32,015 nt of DNA, from contig JAFGNH010000067.1 in assembly GCA_016927115.1 (NCBI GenBank), forward strand, positions 1 through 32,015, read 5' to 3'. The translations under genes and the position numbers were made by a program. This stretch comes from Anaerolineales bacterium (GTDB lineage: Bacteria; Chloroflexota; Anaerolineae; Anaerolineales; E44-bin32). This document shows positions 8,402 to 17,629 of the stretch, piece by piece. How positions within the stretch are numbered: position 1 is the first letter of the stretch; every line of letters begins with the position of its first letter. The notes beneath the pieces were generated by a model. The model was not told where the DNA came from. It was given only the letters and a program-made list of their open reading frames with translations, and made no database searches.

Positions 8402-8623
8402 TCAGCCCGCATCTGCCCGGGTCATCGCCGTCCCACACTTCGGGCATTTCTGCGCCAGGCATGGCTGGCCGGCCTGGTGGCTGGTCCGTTGGCCGCAGGA
8501 AGGGCAGACACACTCCCCTTCCGGTCCGGCTGCGAATGGCCCCTTCCGGCCGGGTCCCTGCCCGCGGCCCCGCCCGCTGCCTGCCCCCTGGCCTCTTCCT
8601 CTGCCACTTCCTCTTGTAAACAT
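8402..8623 (-). CDS. Small Gly/Arg-rich zinc-ribbon protein
   Basis: A 73-aa protein with a near-ideal ribosome site (AGGAGGGA) ahead of the ATG at 8621-8623. The first 30 residues are almost only Gly, Arg, Ser, Gln and Pro. The second half carries CVCPSCG (Cys 38, 40, 43), then Cys 55 and CPKCGTAMTR (Cys 60, 63), a zinc-ribbon or rubredoxin-like metal site. Small proteins of this composition are known beside MinD-type ATPases and radical-SAM genes in anaerobes, which is the context here: it ends the hyp/MinD/radical-SAM cluster, 46 bp behind the radical-SAM gene. A role as metal or Fe-S carrier is inferred, not shown. Confidence 0.82.
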   Translation of the reverse strand: MFTRGSGRGRGQGAGSGRGRGQGPGRKGPFAAGPEGECVCPSCGQRTSHQAGQPCLAQKCPKCGTAMTRADAG

Positions 8624-8669
8624 GGATTCCCTCCTGTTCTATTCTTTTTTTCCTGTCTCTTGGCGGAAA

Positions 8670-9617
8670 TCAGGGCGCCAGATCAGGGAAATACGATGGC
8701 GCCGCGGTAAGAAAACGTGTCCCATAGCGCTCCACGATCCGTGCCTTCCCCTCCGCTACCAGCTGTTCCAGTATGCAGTCCGGGCACCCTTCAGGCAGCG
8801 AAGCCCTCAGCTGCTCCTCGCTGACAGGGTGCCGGGTAACCAGCGCAAGGACTGCTTCAGTCGGATCCTGGCCAGCGGAGATCACAAATCTGCCCGCTTC
8901 CGGATGAATCGCTTCAGCTGTCCTGCCCAGAATCGCCAGCGCACGCAGGATACCTTCGTCACTGGCCGGCTTTACCCACGGTTCCACCGGCGGCCTTGTC
9001 GGCAGACTGATATGTACAACATCCGGCTTAATTCGTTCGAGTTGAGCAGCGATAGCATGCAGGCTTTCCTCGCTGTCATTCAATCCATCGATCAACATCA
9101 CTTCCATCCAGTATTTACCCTTATACTCTTCACGGAATTGAACCAGGCCTTCAACGACCTTATCGAAAGGCACACCCGGATGCGGGCGGTTCAGCTTGCG
9201 GTACATCTCCGCATCGCCTGCATCAAGGCTTGGCATCACCGCGTCCGCCGCCAGCAGACTTTGCCGCACCTCCGGTTCAAAAAAAAGCGCTCCATTGGTG
9301 ATCACCGCCACCGGGTACGAGGTCAGCGCTTTCAACCCGGCGACAAGCTCGCCCAATTCTGAATTCAGGGTCGGCTCCCCCGAACCGACAATCGTGACCC
9401 AATCCAGTTCTTCCGTTCCGAGATTGTTCAGTGCCTGCTCCACTTCCTCCAGCAGTTGGGCTGCTGGAATATAGACCCTGCGTTCATTGACAACAGGCCG
9501 GCTGCGCCCTAACTGGCAGTACACACAGTTCCAGTTACACGTTTTTATCGGGATCGGATCAATCCCCAGCGACTGCCCCAACCTTCTTGATGGCACAGGT
9601 CCAAATACATTTCCCAT
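8670..9617 (-). CDS. Radical-SAM protein, COG0731 type
   Basis: The 315-aa product has the radical-SAM triad in CNWNCVYCQLG (Cys 27, 31, 34), preceded by GPVPSRRLGQSLGIDPIP, typical of the COG0731 group (named after wyosine-type tRNA modification enzymes, though bacterial members are functionally open). A VGSGEPTLN motif follows for SAM binding. The C-terminal ~80 residues look like a small winged-helix extension (VTRHPVSEEQLRASL). The ATG at 9615-9617 is preceded by GAGGT. It sits between the AmrS-like gene and the zinc-ribbon gene, so a role in the same cofactor or Fe-S pathway is likely. True tRNA wyosine synthesis is unlikely in a bacterium, so I leave the substrate open. Confidence 0.88.
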   Translation of the reverse strand: MGNVFGPVPSRRLGQSLGIDPIPIKTCNWNCVYCQLGRSRPVVNERRVYIPAAQLLEEVEQALNNLGTEELDWVTIVGSGEPTLNSELGELVAGLKALTSYPVAVITNGALFFEPEVRQSLLAADAVMPSLDAGDAEMYRKLNRPHPGVPFDKVVEGLVQFREEYKGKYWMEVMLIDGLNDSEESLHAIAAQLERIKPDVVHISLPTRPPVEPWVKPASDEGILRALAILGRTAEAIHPEAGRFVISAGQDPTEAVLALVTRHPVSEEQLRASLPEGCPDCILEQLVAEGKARIVERYGTRFLTAAPSYFPDLAP

Positions 9618-9738
9618 TCCACTTACCTCAATTCCAGAATGTTCTGCTGTGATCCCGCATCAGGGAACCACTCGCAGGCATCCACCCGTGCAGTTCTTGC
9701 CAACAAGCATACACTGCCGGCCTTCTCCAGCTGCACTT

Positions 9739-10770
9739 TCAGGAAAACACGCCAGCCAATCTGCTGCCGCACTGCGGGCAGCAGCCATCCTGGAGCGCAT
9801 TCTTTTCAATCCGATAACCTGCCCGCTGAAGCAGAACGTGCCCGCAGCTGCTGCAGGTGGTATTTTCCGTATCCAGCTCAAAAACATTGCCGATATAGAT
9901 ATGATGCAGCCCTTCTTCCAGGCCAATATCCCTGGCTTGAATCAGCGTTTCGACTGGCGTAGCCGCTCGGTCATGCATTTTGTAGCCTGGATGGAAACGG
10001 CTGATATGCCAGGGTGTGTCCATTCCCAGTTCCACCGCGATAAAGTTCGCGGCTTCCCGCAATTCGACCGGTTCATCATTGATACCCGGGATAACCAGCG
10101 TCGTCACTTCCAGCCATATCCCGTGCTCCTTGATTCGTTTCATCGAATCCAGCACCGGCTGCAGTCGCGCACCTACAAAACGGCGGTATGTTTCATCGCG
10201 GAAAGCTTTCAGATCCACATTGGCTGCATCCAGCAGCGGCGCATATGCAGCCAGAAAATCCGCACTCATATATCCATTGGTGACAAAGACATTTGCCAGA
10301 CCTTCCTTGTGGGCCAGCCCGGAAATATCAAAGGCAAACTCGCCAAAGATGGTCGGTTCTGTGTAGGTATAAGCGATACTCCTGCTGCCTGAATCAAGTG
10401 CTGCCCGGACAATCTGCTTTGGTGCCGCCGGCCTTCCCAAAATCGCACCCTGCTCTCGCGGCATTTGTGAAATCTGCCAGTTTTGGCACCATTCACAGCG
10501 GAAATTACAGCCGGGTGTGGCTATCGAATAAGCCTTAGTGCCGGGGAAAAAGTGATAGAGTGGTTTTTTCTCGATTGGATCAACTGCCTGACTGATGGTA
10601 GTCCCATAGACATGGGTCACCAGTCGACCGTTCAAATTCTGACGGACCTGGCAGACACCGAAGTTGCCTTCGGTGATCCGGCAGCTGTGCGCGCACAAAT
10701 CACAGCGCACAGCACCATCCTCAATCGTGTAGAACCGAGCCTCAGCAGGCTCTGATTCCTGTGCCCACAT
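9739..10770 (-). CDS. amrS: AmrS-like radical-SAM enzyme (AmmeMemoRadiSam type)
   Basis: The 343-aa product matches the COG1180/AmrS architecture. An N-terminal Cys cluster (RCDLCAHSCRI, Cys 23, 26, 30, with Cys 40) is followed by the radical-SAM triad in CNFRCEWC (Cys 88, 92, 95), the conserved KKPLYHFFPGT motif just before it, YTYTEPTIF, and a C-terminal zinc ribbon (CSSCGH and CCPQCG). The ATG at 10768-10770 follows GGGAGG. AmrS usually works with AmrA and AmrB, but neither is in this window. The reaction is not settled for the family. Placement downstream of two MinD-type ATPases and hyp genes suggests metallocofactor chemistry. A simple pyruvate-formate-lyase activase is less likely because of the extra Cys clusters. 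Confidence 0.88.
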   Translation of the reverse strand: MWAQESEPAEARFYTIEDGAVRCDLCAHSCRITEGNFGVCQVRQNLNGRLVTHVYGTTISQAVDPIEKKPLYHFFPGTKAYSIATPGCNFRCEWCQNWQISQMPREQGAILGRPAAPKQIVRAALDSGSRSIAYTYTEPTIFGEFAFDISGLAHKEGLANVFVTNGYMSADFLAAYAPLLDAANVDLKAFRDETYRRFVGARLQPVLDSMKRIKEHGIWLEVTTLVIPGINDEPVELREAANFIAVELGMDTPWHISRFHPGYKMHDRAATPVETLIQARDIGLEEGLHHIYIGNVFELDTENTTCSSCGHVLLQRAGYRIEKNALQDGCCPQCGSRLAGVFS

Positions 10771-10797
10771 AAAAACCTCCCGGGTTTAACAGAGGAA

Positions 10798-10828
10798 CGG
10801 GATCAATAGTTTTTCCCCGCGGGATCAA
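10798..10828. repeat. Direct repeat CGGGATCAA x2 upstream of the AmrS-like gene
   Basis: CGGGATCAA occurs at 10798-10806 and 10820-10828, 22 bp apart (about two helical turns), in the 124-bp gap ahead of the AmrS-like gene. It could be an operator for internal regulation of the cluster; chance is possible. Confidence 0.3.
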
Positions 10829-10894
10829 CAACCTTTCTCGAAAGTAGAGATACCCTGGTTTTATACCTGCCCAAAACGCCCTGGCAGGTCAGTG

Positions 10895-11800
10895 TCAGGA
10901 ACTTATTTCCTGCCGGTTTGTTTCCTGCAGGAAATCCCCTTTAAGCATACTCCATAAGGCCCGCAGGATAACAGAGGCTTCGGAGTTCTTTATATCCGTA
11001 ACCGGGCCCCCGGCCACCATTGCCTGTGGAACCGCATGGTCAAACGGGATCTCCGCTGCCACCCGGGTGCCGTTTACCTCACAGAATGCCCTGATCTCAG
11101 CGCTGCGTGCCTCGTTCAGGTCCGCCTTGTTGATCACTACAAGTGCGGGTATCTGAAAGTGGCGGGTCGTCTGGAAAATCCGCTGGAGATCATGCACACC
11201 GGATATAGTTGGTTCTGTAACAAGCAAGGCAAGGTCCATGCCCGTGCTTGCAGCAATCACTGCGCATCCAATCCCAGGTGGGCCATCAACGAGCACCAGG
11301 CCAGCCTGCTTTTCCTGCGCCCATGCCCGGCTGCGGGAACGAAGCTCTGCCACCAGCTTGCCGGAATTCTCCTGCCCGGCAAAAAGCTCAGCATGGAACA
11401 GTGTTCCACAGCGGGTATTGGACCGCATCCAGCGCCCTGATTTTGCTTCCAGCATCGTGATCGCCTGCGGCGGGCATGCATACATACACGCCACGCAACC
11501 CTCGCACGCTATCGGGTCTATTGTATATGGTGTTCCCGACAACACTGCGTCAAATCGGCAGACCTCGGCACAGTCGCCACAGGCCAGACATGAATCCGGA
11601 TCGATCACCGCTTCCAGCCCGGAGTAGAAGACCGTCTCCTGTTGCACCTCCGGCTTCAGGACCAGCTCGAGATTCGCTGCATCCACATCCGCATCCACCA
11701 TTACCAGTGACGTATCGCGGCAGGCCAGGGTAGCCAGTGCAGCGGTCACGGTAGTTTTACCGGTGCCGCCCTTCCCACTCAACACAACTACCTGCTTCAT
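10895..11800 (-). CDS. MinD/Mrp-type ATPase with 2x[4Fe-4S] insert (second of pair)
   Basis: The 301-aa product starts with a deviant Walker A motif (SGKGGTGKTT, residues 8-17) and has VMVDADVDAANLEL as the switch region and LVDGPPGIGC as the later Walker B-like motif. Between residues 71 and 109 two ferredoxin motifs are inserted: CLACGDCAEVC (71, 74, 77, 81) and CEGCVACMYAC (99, 102, 105, 109). This is the family of MinD-superfamily P-loop ATPases with an inserted ferredoxin domain, thought to act in Fe-S or metallocofactor assembly. Its ATG overlaps the stop codon of the upstream paralogue by 4 bp (ATGA), so the two are translationally coupled and may form a heterodimer (inference). Confidence 0.92.
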   Translation of the reverse strand: MKQVVVLSGKGGTGKTTVTAALATLACRDTSLVMVDADVDAANLELVLKPEVQQETVFYSGLEAVIDPDSCLACGDCAEVCRFDAVLSGTPYTIDPIACEGCVACMYACPPQAITMLEAKSGRWMRSNTRCGTLFHAELFAGQENSGKLVAELRSRSRAWAQEKQAGLVLVDGPPGIGCAVIAASTGMDLALLVTEPTISGVHDLQRIFQTTRHFQIPALVVINKADLNEARSAEIRAFCEVNGTRVAAEIPFDHAVPQAMVAGGPVTDIKNSEASVILRALWSMLKGDFLQETNRQEISS

Positions 11801-12654
11801 ACGTTCACCTGCCTTGCAATACTTTCAAACATCCTCATAAAATCCTGTTTAAGTTCCGGCTTTGCGGCTGTCAGTGTTTTCCCATCCGAATAGGCTTCTG
11901 CTATTGCACGGTCAAACGGGATACGAAGGTGGATGGGTATGTTGTTTTCCCTGCAATAACGTTCGACCTGATCGTCGCCGATACCGTCTCTGTTCAGAAC
12001 CACCCCCACCGGGATATCCATTTCACCACGCACCAGGTTCACCGCCTGGCGCAGGTCATGGAACCCGAACGGGGTCGGCTCCGTGACCATCAGCACATAA
12101 TCCATACCGCTCACTGTTCCAACCACCGGGCAGGCGGAACCGGGCGGTGCATCAAGCAGCACAAGCCCTTCTTCCCGGTCAGGGATTTCTTTTTTCATGG
12201 TATGGATAATTGGGGTAGCCATCGCCTGGCCGATATCCATCCTTCCGTGAACGAAACGTATCTCACCAGCCATCCCGGACTCGATTTCACCTATACGGAA
12301 AGGCCGCTCCCGGATTGCCTGCTCGGGGCAGTTGCTGGTGCAGCTGCCGCAGCCATGGCACATCTCGTTAAACACGAGCACTTGATCGCCTACCAGCGCC
12401 AGTGCATTATAGGCACATACTTCGACACATTGCCCGCACAGTGTGCAGAGATCCTGATCAATCTCAGGTACAGGTATGGAAGCAGCCATAGACTGCTGCA
12501 GCTCCGGTCTGAGGAACAACGCAGCATTGGGTGCTTCCACATCACAATCATAGAAGGTTACAGGAATGCCGTTCTCGATGGCTGTAAGCGCCAGGCTTAC
12601 AGCGATGGTTGTTTTCCCGGTCCCCCCTTTACCACTTGCTATCGCCAGTTTCAT
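11797..12654 (-). CDS. MinD/Mrp-type ATPase with 2x[4Fe-4S] insert (first of pair)
   Basis: The start is set at the ATG at 12652-12654 (MKLAIASGKGG), preceded by GAGGTGA. A farther upstream start would add nine unlikely residues. The 285-aa product has the deviant Walker A (ASGKGGTGKTT), FYDCDVEAPNAAL, and LLDAPPGSACPV. Two ferredoxin motifs are inserted: CTLCGQCVEVC (70, 73, 76, 80) and CHGCGSCTSNC (99, 102, 105, 109). The motif layout is superimposable on that of the next gene, so the two arose by duplication. The stop overlaps the next ATG by 4 bp. It lies 90 bp behind hypE on the same strand, likely in the same transcript. Probable role: ATP-driven Fe-S or metallocluster handling. Confidence 0.92.
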   Translation of the reverse strand: MKLAIASGKGGTGKTTIAVSLALTAIENGIPVTFYDCDVEAPNAALFLRPELQQSMAASIPVPEIDQDLCTLCGQCVEVCAYNALALVGDQVLVFNEMCHGCGSCTSNCPEQAIRERPFRIGEIESGMAGEIRFVHGRMDIGQAMATPIIHTMKKEIPDREEGLVLLDAPPGSACPVVGTVSGMDYVLMVTEPTPFGFHDLRQAVNLVRGEMDIPVGVVLNRDGIGDDQVERYCRENNIPIHLRIPFDRAIAEAYSDGKTLTAAKPELKQDFMRMFESIARQVNV

Positions 12655-12744
12655 ACATTCACCTCTACCAATACCGTGCAATGTTGTTACGCATACACTA
12701 TTAACGTAACACTATTTATTACATGCGTCAATAAAAGTAGGTTT

Positions 12745-13821
12745 TCAGCAGATACGGGGCAGCATTTCCCCGGAAAGCTTGGTGACAACACGTGTGGACC
12801 CAAGAGCTGTCCGCAGCAGCACTCTGCCCTGAGGCGCTTCCGCTATCTCACCGATCCGGCAGGCCTCGCCGCCATACGGTGCGGCACGCATCGCCTTCAG
12901 CACACGTTCGGCGTCCTCTTCCGGTACCATCGCAACAAGCTTGCCCTCATTAGCGACATACAGCGGATCAAACCCCAGCAGTTCGCAGGCTGAACGTACA
13001 GCCGGCCGGACCGGTATCGCCTGTTCATCCAGCAGCACCGCCACTTCACTCTGGCAAGCTATTTCATTCAGCGTGGTCCCCAACCCACCGCGGGTGGGAT
13101 CACGCAGAACATGGATCTGGCCAGAAGCGTTAAACATTGCTTCAATCAGGTGGTTCAACGGAGCGATGTCGGATTCCACCTGCACCTCGAACGCAAGATC
13201 CCCGCGCGCAGCAAGCACGGCGATACCATGGTCTCCGATCGGGCCAGACAACAGCACTGCATCACCTGAGCGGGCATTCTGGCCGCCTGCCTGGCGCCCA
13301 TTCGGTATACGGCCGAACGCTGTTGTAGTGATAAACAGCTTGTCGACCTTGGTGCGCTCTGCCACTTTGGTATCCCCCGCCACAATCAGCACACCGGCTT
13401 CTTCCGCAGCAGCTTTCATCGAAGCTGCTACCCGTTCCACCACATCCATCGGCAGCCCTTCCTCCATGATGAAATTAGCTGCCATCCAGGCCGGCCTCGC
13501 ACCCACCATCGCCAGGTCATTAACACTGCCGCAGATCGCGAGCCGACCAATATCACCGCCAGGAAAAAACAGCGGTGTGACAATATGCCCGTCTGTCGAA
13601 ACAGCCCAGCGGCTTTCGCCGGGGCTGTCACCAACAGTGAAAACGCCCGCATCATTGCCCTGATCGAGAATGGGATTGCTGAACGCAGGATAAAAAACTG
13701 TTTTGATCAGATCTTCGGTCATCTTCCCGCCGCTTCCATGGCCGAGCATTACATTGCTCCACTGCCGGATTGGGCGGGGACAGACCGGCCCCTGCATATT
13801 GAAAGAAGATTTTTCGTCCAT
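12745..13821 (-). CDS. hypE: Hydrogenase maturation protein HypE
   Basis: The 358-aa product has the HypE/PurM-like ATP-binding fold: GHGSGGKMTEDLI near the N-terminus, DAGVFTVGDSP, FFPGGDIGRLAICGSVNDLAMVGA, and a C-terminal tail ending PRIC. In HypE the C-terminal Cys is carbamoylated by HypF, dehydrated with ATP to a thiocyanate, and the cyanide is passed to iron on HypC-HypD; that Cys is present here. The N-terminus has about 20 extra residues before the conserved core. The ATG at 13819-13821 has a weak AAGGAT site. It follows hypD by 47 bp. Confidence 0.96.
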   Translation of the reverse strand: MDEKSSFNMQGPVCPRPIRQWSNVMLGHGSGGKMTEDLIKTVFYPAFSNPILDQGNDAGVFTVGDSPGESRWAVSTDGHIVTPLFFPGGDIGRLAICGSVNDLAMVGARPAWMAANFIMEEGLPMDVVERVAASMKAAAEEAGVLIVAGDTKVAERTKVDKLFITTTAFGRIPNGRQAGGQNARSGDAVLLSGPIGDHGIAVLAARGDLAFEVQVESDIAPLNHLIEAMFNASGQIHVLRDPTRGGLGTTLNEIACQSEVAVLLDEQAIPVRPAVRSACELLGFDPLYVANEGKLVAMVPEEDAERVLKAMRAAPYGGEACRIGEIAEAPQGRVLLRTALGSTRVVTKLSGEMLPRIC

Positions 13822-13868
13822 GTTCTATCCTTGCTGATCTTTCCAGGTGAACCTGGTTGGGTTCCTTT

Positions 13869-14957
13869 TCAACGCCCGCGGCCGTAGCGGTAATAGGCTG
13901 CGCACGCACCTTCCGATGAAACCATCGTTGCACCAAGCGGCCTCTCAGGGGTGCACTGCGTACCAAATGCCGGGCAGTCCACTGGTTTTTTCAAACCCTG
14001 CAGAATTTCACCTGCGATACATATCGGAGATTCCTGTGATTGGATCTCCCCGACATCAAAGCGGTTCTCCGCATCATAGAAAGCGTATTCCGGTTGCAGA
14101 CACCAACCGCTGTCCGGGATTTCTCCAATACCGCGCCATGACCGCGGGCAGTTCCTGTAGATCTGTGAGATAAGTTCCTGTGCCGGGACATTGCCTTCAC
14201 GGGTCACCGCCCGGCTGTATGCGTTCCCCACAGAATACTCGCCTTTTTCAAGCTGATCCACCGCTTGCTGGATCCCCAGTACGAGATCAAGTACCTCAAA
14301 ACCGGTCACCACGATCGGCGCATGATATTTCTGCACCACTGGTTCATATTCCCAGTATCCCATCACCGCACATACATGGCCGGCACCGAGAAAGGCCTGC
14401 ACCCTGTTCACCGGCGAGCCCAGGATCGCCTCCATCGCTGGCGGCACTCTGAACTGGGAGACCAGCACGCTGAAGTTCTTGAGCCCAAGAAGATGCGCCT
14501 GCTGGACACTCATTGCATTTGCCGGAGCTGTTGTTTCAAAACCGATCGCAAAGAAGACAACTTCCTTCTCCGGGTTATCCTGCGCGATCTGCACAGCGTC
14601 CAGTGGTGAATACACCACTCTTACATCACCACCGTTAGCCCGGATTGATAGCAAATCAAGCTCGCTGCCGGGTACACGAAGCATATCGCCGTATGAGGTA
14701 AAGATCACATCCGGCCTGGAAGCTATCGCCAGCGCTTTATCGATCTTCTCCAGCGGAGTCACACACACCGGACAACCCGGGCCATGAACAAGCTCAATCT
14801 CCGGAGGCAGCAGCTGATCGAGACCGTGCTGAACGATTTCATGGGTCTGTCCACCGCAGATCTCCATGATGACCCACGGTTGCGTTACCGTTTGCGCCAG
14901 ATCTGCCAGGACTTTTTTAACAAGACCGGCATCGCGGAATCCCTGCAGTTGATTCAC
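13869..14957 (-). CDS. hypD: Hydrogenase maturation protein HypD
   Basis: I set the start at GTG 14955-14957, which overlaps the hypC stop in a GTGA arrangement and gives 362 aa, the usual HypD length. The product has ICGGQTH (Cys 34), HGPGCPVC (Cys 62 and 65), [20 protein letters not shown], and a C-terminal Cys-rich tail ([33 protein letters not shown]) that ligates the [4Fe-4S] cluster. HypD with HypC is the scaffold on which Fe(CN)2CO is built for [NiFe]-hydrogenase. The start and overlap imply coupling to hypC translation. Confidence 0.96.
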   Translation of the reverse strand: MNQLQGFRDAGLVKKVLADLAQTVTQPWVIMEICGGQTHEIVQHGLDQLLPPEIELVHGPGCPVCVTPLEKIDKALAIASRPDVIFTSYGDMLRVPGSELDLLSIRANGGDVRVVYSPLDAVQIAQDNPEKEVVFFAIGFETTAPANAMSVQQAHLLGLKNFSVLVSQFRVPPAMEAILGSPVNRVQAFLGAGHVCAVMGYWEYEPVVQKYHAPIVVTGFEVLDLVLGIQQAVDQLEKGEYSVGNAYSRAVTREGNVPAQELISQIYRNCPRSWRGIGEIPDSGWCLQPEYAFYDAENRFDVGEIQSQESPICIAGEILQGLKKPVDCPAFGTQCTPERPLGATMVSSEGACAAYYRYGRGR

Positions 14958-15271
14958 TTGTTTGCGCCGCGTTCCTGCGAATCCGTTCCGACAGCGTCGA
15001 ATCCGGCCTCTCCGCATGAAATCCCGGGGGCTTCCTCATCCCTGCCGAGAAATTCGATTTCGCGCAGCAGTGACAGCGTTTCCTCCGCGTCTTCTTCACT
15101 CATCAGATTGATGGCAAAGCCCACATGCACGTTGGCATACTGCCCGATGACAGCTTCCGGTACGTATTCAAGACATACCTCCCGCTGCACACCGCCAAAA
15201 TCGAGTTTCCCCATTTTTAAATTTCCTCTGGAATAGATCTCCAGAATTTTCCCTGGAATTGCCAGACACAT
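14954..15271 (-). CDS. hypC: Hydrogenase maturation chaperone HypC
   Basis: The 105-aa product begins MCLAIPGKI; Cys 2 is the essential residue that holds the iron with Hyp[29 protein letters not shown] is the usual HypC beta-barrel sequence. About 25 C-terminal residues beyond the normal end ([17 protein letters not shown] onward) are extra, with one Cys. The ribosome site GGAGGAG lies inside the last codons of hypF, only 3 bp separate the genes, and the stop overlaps the hypD start. The three genes are therefore tightly coupled. Confidence 0.95.
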   Translation of the reverse strand: MCLAIPGKILEIYSRGNLKMGKLDFGGVQREVCLEYVPEAVIGQYANVHVGFAINLMSEEDAEETLSLLREIEFLGRDEEAPGISCGEAGFDAVGTDSQERGANK

Positions 15272-15274
15272 AAA

Positions 15275-17581
15275 CTACTCCTCCACCCACTGACTCTGCC
15301 TGCCTGCTGCCTGTTGAGCAGCCGCAGCTGCCTGTCCCAGCGACAGCCCGCCATCATTGGCCGGGACCTTGCGCTGGATCAGGATCTCGAATTGTGCGCC
15401 CTCGAGCAGTCGCATCGCGTTTTCCAGCAGGGTCAGATTCTGCCACACGCCGCCGCTCAATACCACCCTGTTCAACGAGGTCTTCTCACGAAGCCGGCTG
15501 CAGCCCTCGAGCACCATTGCAGCAACTGTGTTATGGAAACGTGCTGCCATTTGCGCCGGTGCCGTGCCATGCCGAAGATCAGAGACAATATTTACAAACA
15601 TCGGGCCCGCATTTATCTGCTGCCCGTCAAACTCAAACGAATACCGGCCAAACTCAGCTGGATCCACCAACGCTTCCAGTTCCATGGCCGCCTGTGCTTC
15701 GTAATTAATCTGCTGGCGAACGCCGATCAGAGATGCTGCAGCATCGAACAATCGTCCCATACTGGAGGTTTTCGGTGCGTTCAACTTTAAAGCCAGCTGC
15801 TGTTCGAGCAGGGTCAGCGTCTCCTTAGAAGCAGCACGCACGGGCGGTAGATCCTCAGCCCAGGATACACCAGCAGCCTGCAGCCAAGCCAGTGCCATCC
15901 GCCAAGGATTACGAACCGCCGCATCACCTCCTGCAAGCGGGACGTACCTGAGGGAAAATGCCCGCTGGAAACCTGCCTGGTCCGCCAGCAAAAACTCACC
16001 ACCCCACACCGCTCCATCCAGCCCATAACCGGTTCCATCAAACGAAACACCGATAACCGATTCATCCACAGGCAGCTGGTGTTCTGCCATGCAGGACACG
16101 ATATGGGCAAAATGATGCTGCACCTGGATTAAAGGCAGCCCTTCCTGTTCGGCTCGCTGGAGAGCATAGCGGGTTGCCATATAATCCGGATGCAGATCCG
16201 AAACTATAATTTCCGGCTTTATACGGAACAGGCGCTGGTACAAGCTGACAGCTTCTTCGTAAGCTGTCAGCGTTTCATAATTCTCCATATCTCCGATGTG
16301 ATGGCTTACGAAGGCATAGTGATCACGGGTCAGGCAGAAAGTATTCTTGAGTTCAGCTCCGGCCGCCAGCATCGGCGGTACCTTTGCTGCCAGCTTCACC
16401 GGATCTGGTGCATATCCACGACTCCGGCGTGTGATATACGGCAGCCCCTCAAACAGCGTACTGACAGAATCATCGCAGCGCGTGTGAATTTCCCGGTTAT
16501 GCAGCAGGAAGACATCCGCCAGCTGCTTTAATCTTGGTATCACATCCTCATTCCGGTACACGATCGGTTCTTCACTGAGATTTGCGCTTGTCATAACCAG
16601 AACCGTGGGGAAACCTTCAGCTTTTTCCAGCAGCAGGAAATGCAGTGGTGTATAGGGCAGCATAACACCCAGTTTTATCTGCCCCGGAGCAACCGCCTCT
16701 GCAATCGAGGATTCCGGGCGTTTCTCCAGAAGTACAATCGGTGCTTCCCTGGAAGAGAGCAGTTCCTCCGCCCCATCAGGCAGAAAGCAGTGCCGGCGTA
16801 CAACTTCCAGGTCTGCCATCATCAGGGCAAACGGCTTTTCCACCCGCAGCTTTCGCTGGCGGAGTGTCTCCACGGCTTTCACATTCTCCGCATCGCAGGC
16901 GAGATGGAACCCACCCAGCCCTTTGACCGCAGTGATCTTTCCTTCAATAAGCGCTGCGCGGACTGCCCGCAGCGCGGCCTCACCGAAGATACGTGTCCCT
17001 GCTAACTGATCGAGCCAGATTTGCGGACCGCAGTCCGCGCACGCAACCGGTTGTGCATGAAAACGGCGATCCAGCGGATCCTTGTACTCAGCTTCACACG
17101 CGGGACAGAGTTTAAAGCCTGCCATCGTTGTTTCCGGCCGGTCATAGGGAATATCTTTGATTATCGTCAGGCGCGGGCCGCAGTGGGTACAGTTGATGAA
17201 TGGATAGCGAAAGCGGCGGTCTGCAGGATCAAAAAGCTCCTTCCTGCAATCTGCGCATAAAGCTACATCCGGGGATATCGGCTGAAAAGAGCCTGGTTCC
17301 TGTACAGAAGTCAGGATCTCGAAACCGGAAAACCCTTTCAATGCACCGTAACTCGCCTCAAAAGAATCAATCCTGGCCAGCGGCGGCGGGGTCTTTAAAT
17401 CCTCCAGAAAAGCATCAAGCCGCGCAGCAGGCCCCTCTATCTCAATATCCACGCCCGATGAGGTATTGCGCACCCAGCCCTTCAGCGCATGCTGTACAGC
17501 AAGCTGGTAAACAAACGGTCGGAACCCGACCCCCTGGACGATCCCGCCGATATGCACCCTGGCAAAGCGATTCTCCATCAA
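15275..17581 (-). CDS. hypF: Carbamoyltransferase HypF
   Basis: The 768-aa product has the full HypF order: acylphosphatase domain (about 5-92, IVQGVGFRPFVYQ), two zinc fingers (CADC with CTHCG, then CPAC with CADCG, about 108-185), a YrdC-like domain (about 200-380), and a Kae1-like carbamoyltransferase domain (QHHFAHIVSCMAEH, GVSFDGTGYGLDG, VVLSGGVWQN). HypF makes carbamoyl-AMP from carbamoyl phosphate and ATP and transfers the carbamoyl group to the C-terminal Cys of HypE. Two adjacent ATGs (17581 and 17578) are both possible starts; the spacing does not decide. It ends 3 bp before hypC. Confidence 0.96.
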   Translation of the reverse strand: MMENRFARVHIGGIVQGVGFRPFVYQLAVQHALKGWVRNTSSGVDIEIEGPAARLDAFLEDLKTPPPLARIDSFEASYGALKGFSGFEILTSVQEPGSFQPISPDVALCADCRKELFDPADRRFRYPFINCTHCGPRLTIIKDIPYDRPETTMAGFKLCPACEAEYKDPLDRRFHAQPVACADCGPQIWLDQLAGTRIFGEAALRAVRAALIEGKITAVKGLGGFHLACDAENVKAVETLRQRKLRVEKPFALMMADLEVVRRHCFLPDGAEELLSSREAPIVLLEKRPESSIAEAVAPGQIKLGVMLPYTPLHFLLLEKAEGFPTVLVMTSANLSEEPIVYRNEDVIPRLKQLADVFLLHNREIHTRCDDSVSTLFEGLPYITRRSRGYAPDPVKLAAKVPPMLAAGAELKNTFCLTRDHYAFVSHHIGDMENYETLTAYEEAVSLYQRLFRIKPEIIVSDLHPDYMATRYALQRAEQEGLPLIQVQHHFAHIVSCMAEHQLPVDESVIGVSFDGTGYGLDGAVWGGEFLLADQAGFQRAFSLRYVPLAGGDAAVRNPWRMALAWLQAAGVSWAEDLPPVRAASKETLTLLEQQLALKLNAPKTSSMGRLFDAAASLIGVRQQINYEAQAAMELEALVDPAEFGRYSFEFDGQQINAGPMFVNIVSDLRHGTAPAQMAARFHNTVAAMVLEGCSRLREKTSLNRVVLSGGVWQNLTLLENAMRLLEGAQFEILIQRKVPANDGGLSLGQAAAAAQQAAGRQSQWVEE

Positions 17582-17629
17582 TGCCTCTGTCTCACCCGCG
17601 CCATCCGGCCGGGCTGTCGTGCGCCAGAC

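Noticed and set aside
9487..12993. Long plus-strand open frames opposite the radical-SAM, AmrS-like and MinD genes (for example 9487-10392 and 11929-12993)
   Set aside because: They lie antisense to strongly conserved genes, have Arg/Pro/His-rich compositions typical of shadow frames, and show no ribosome site or recognisable motif.
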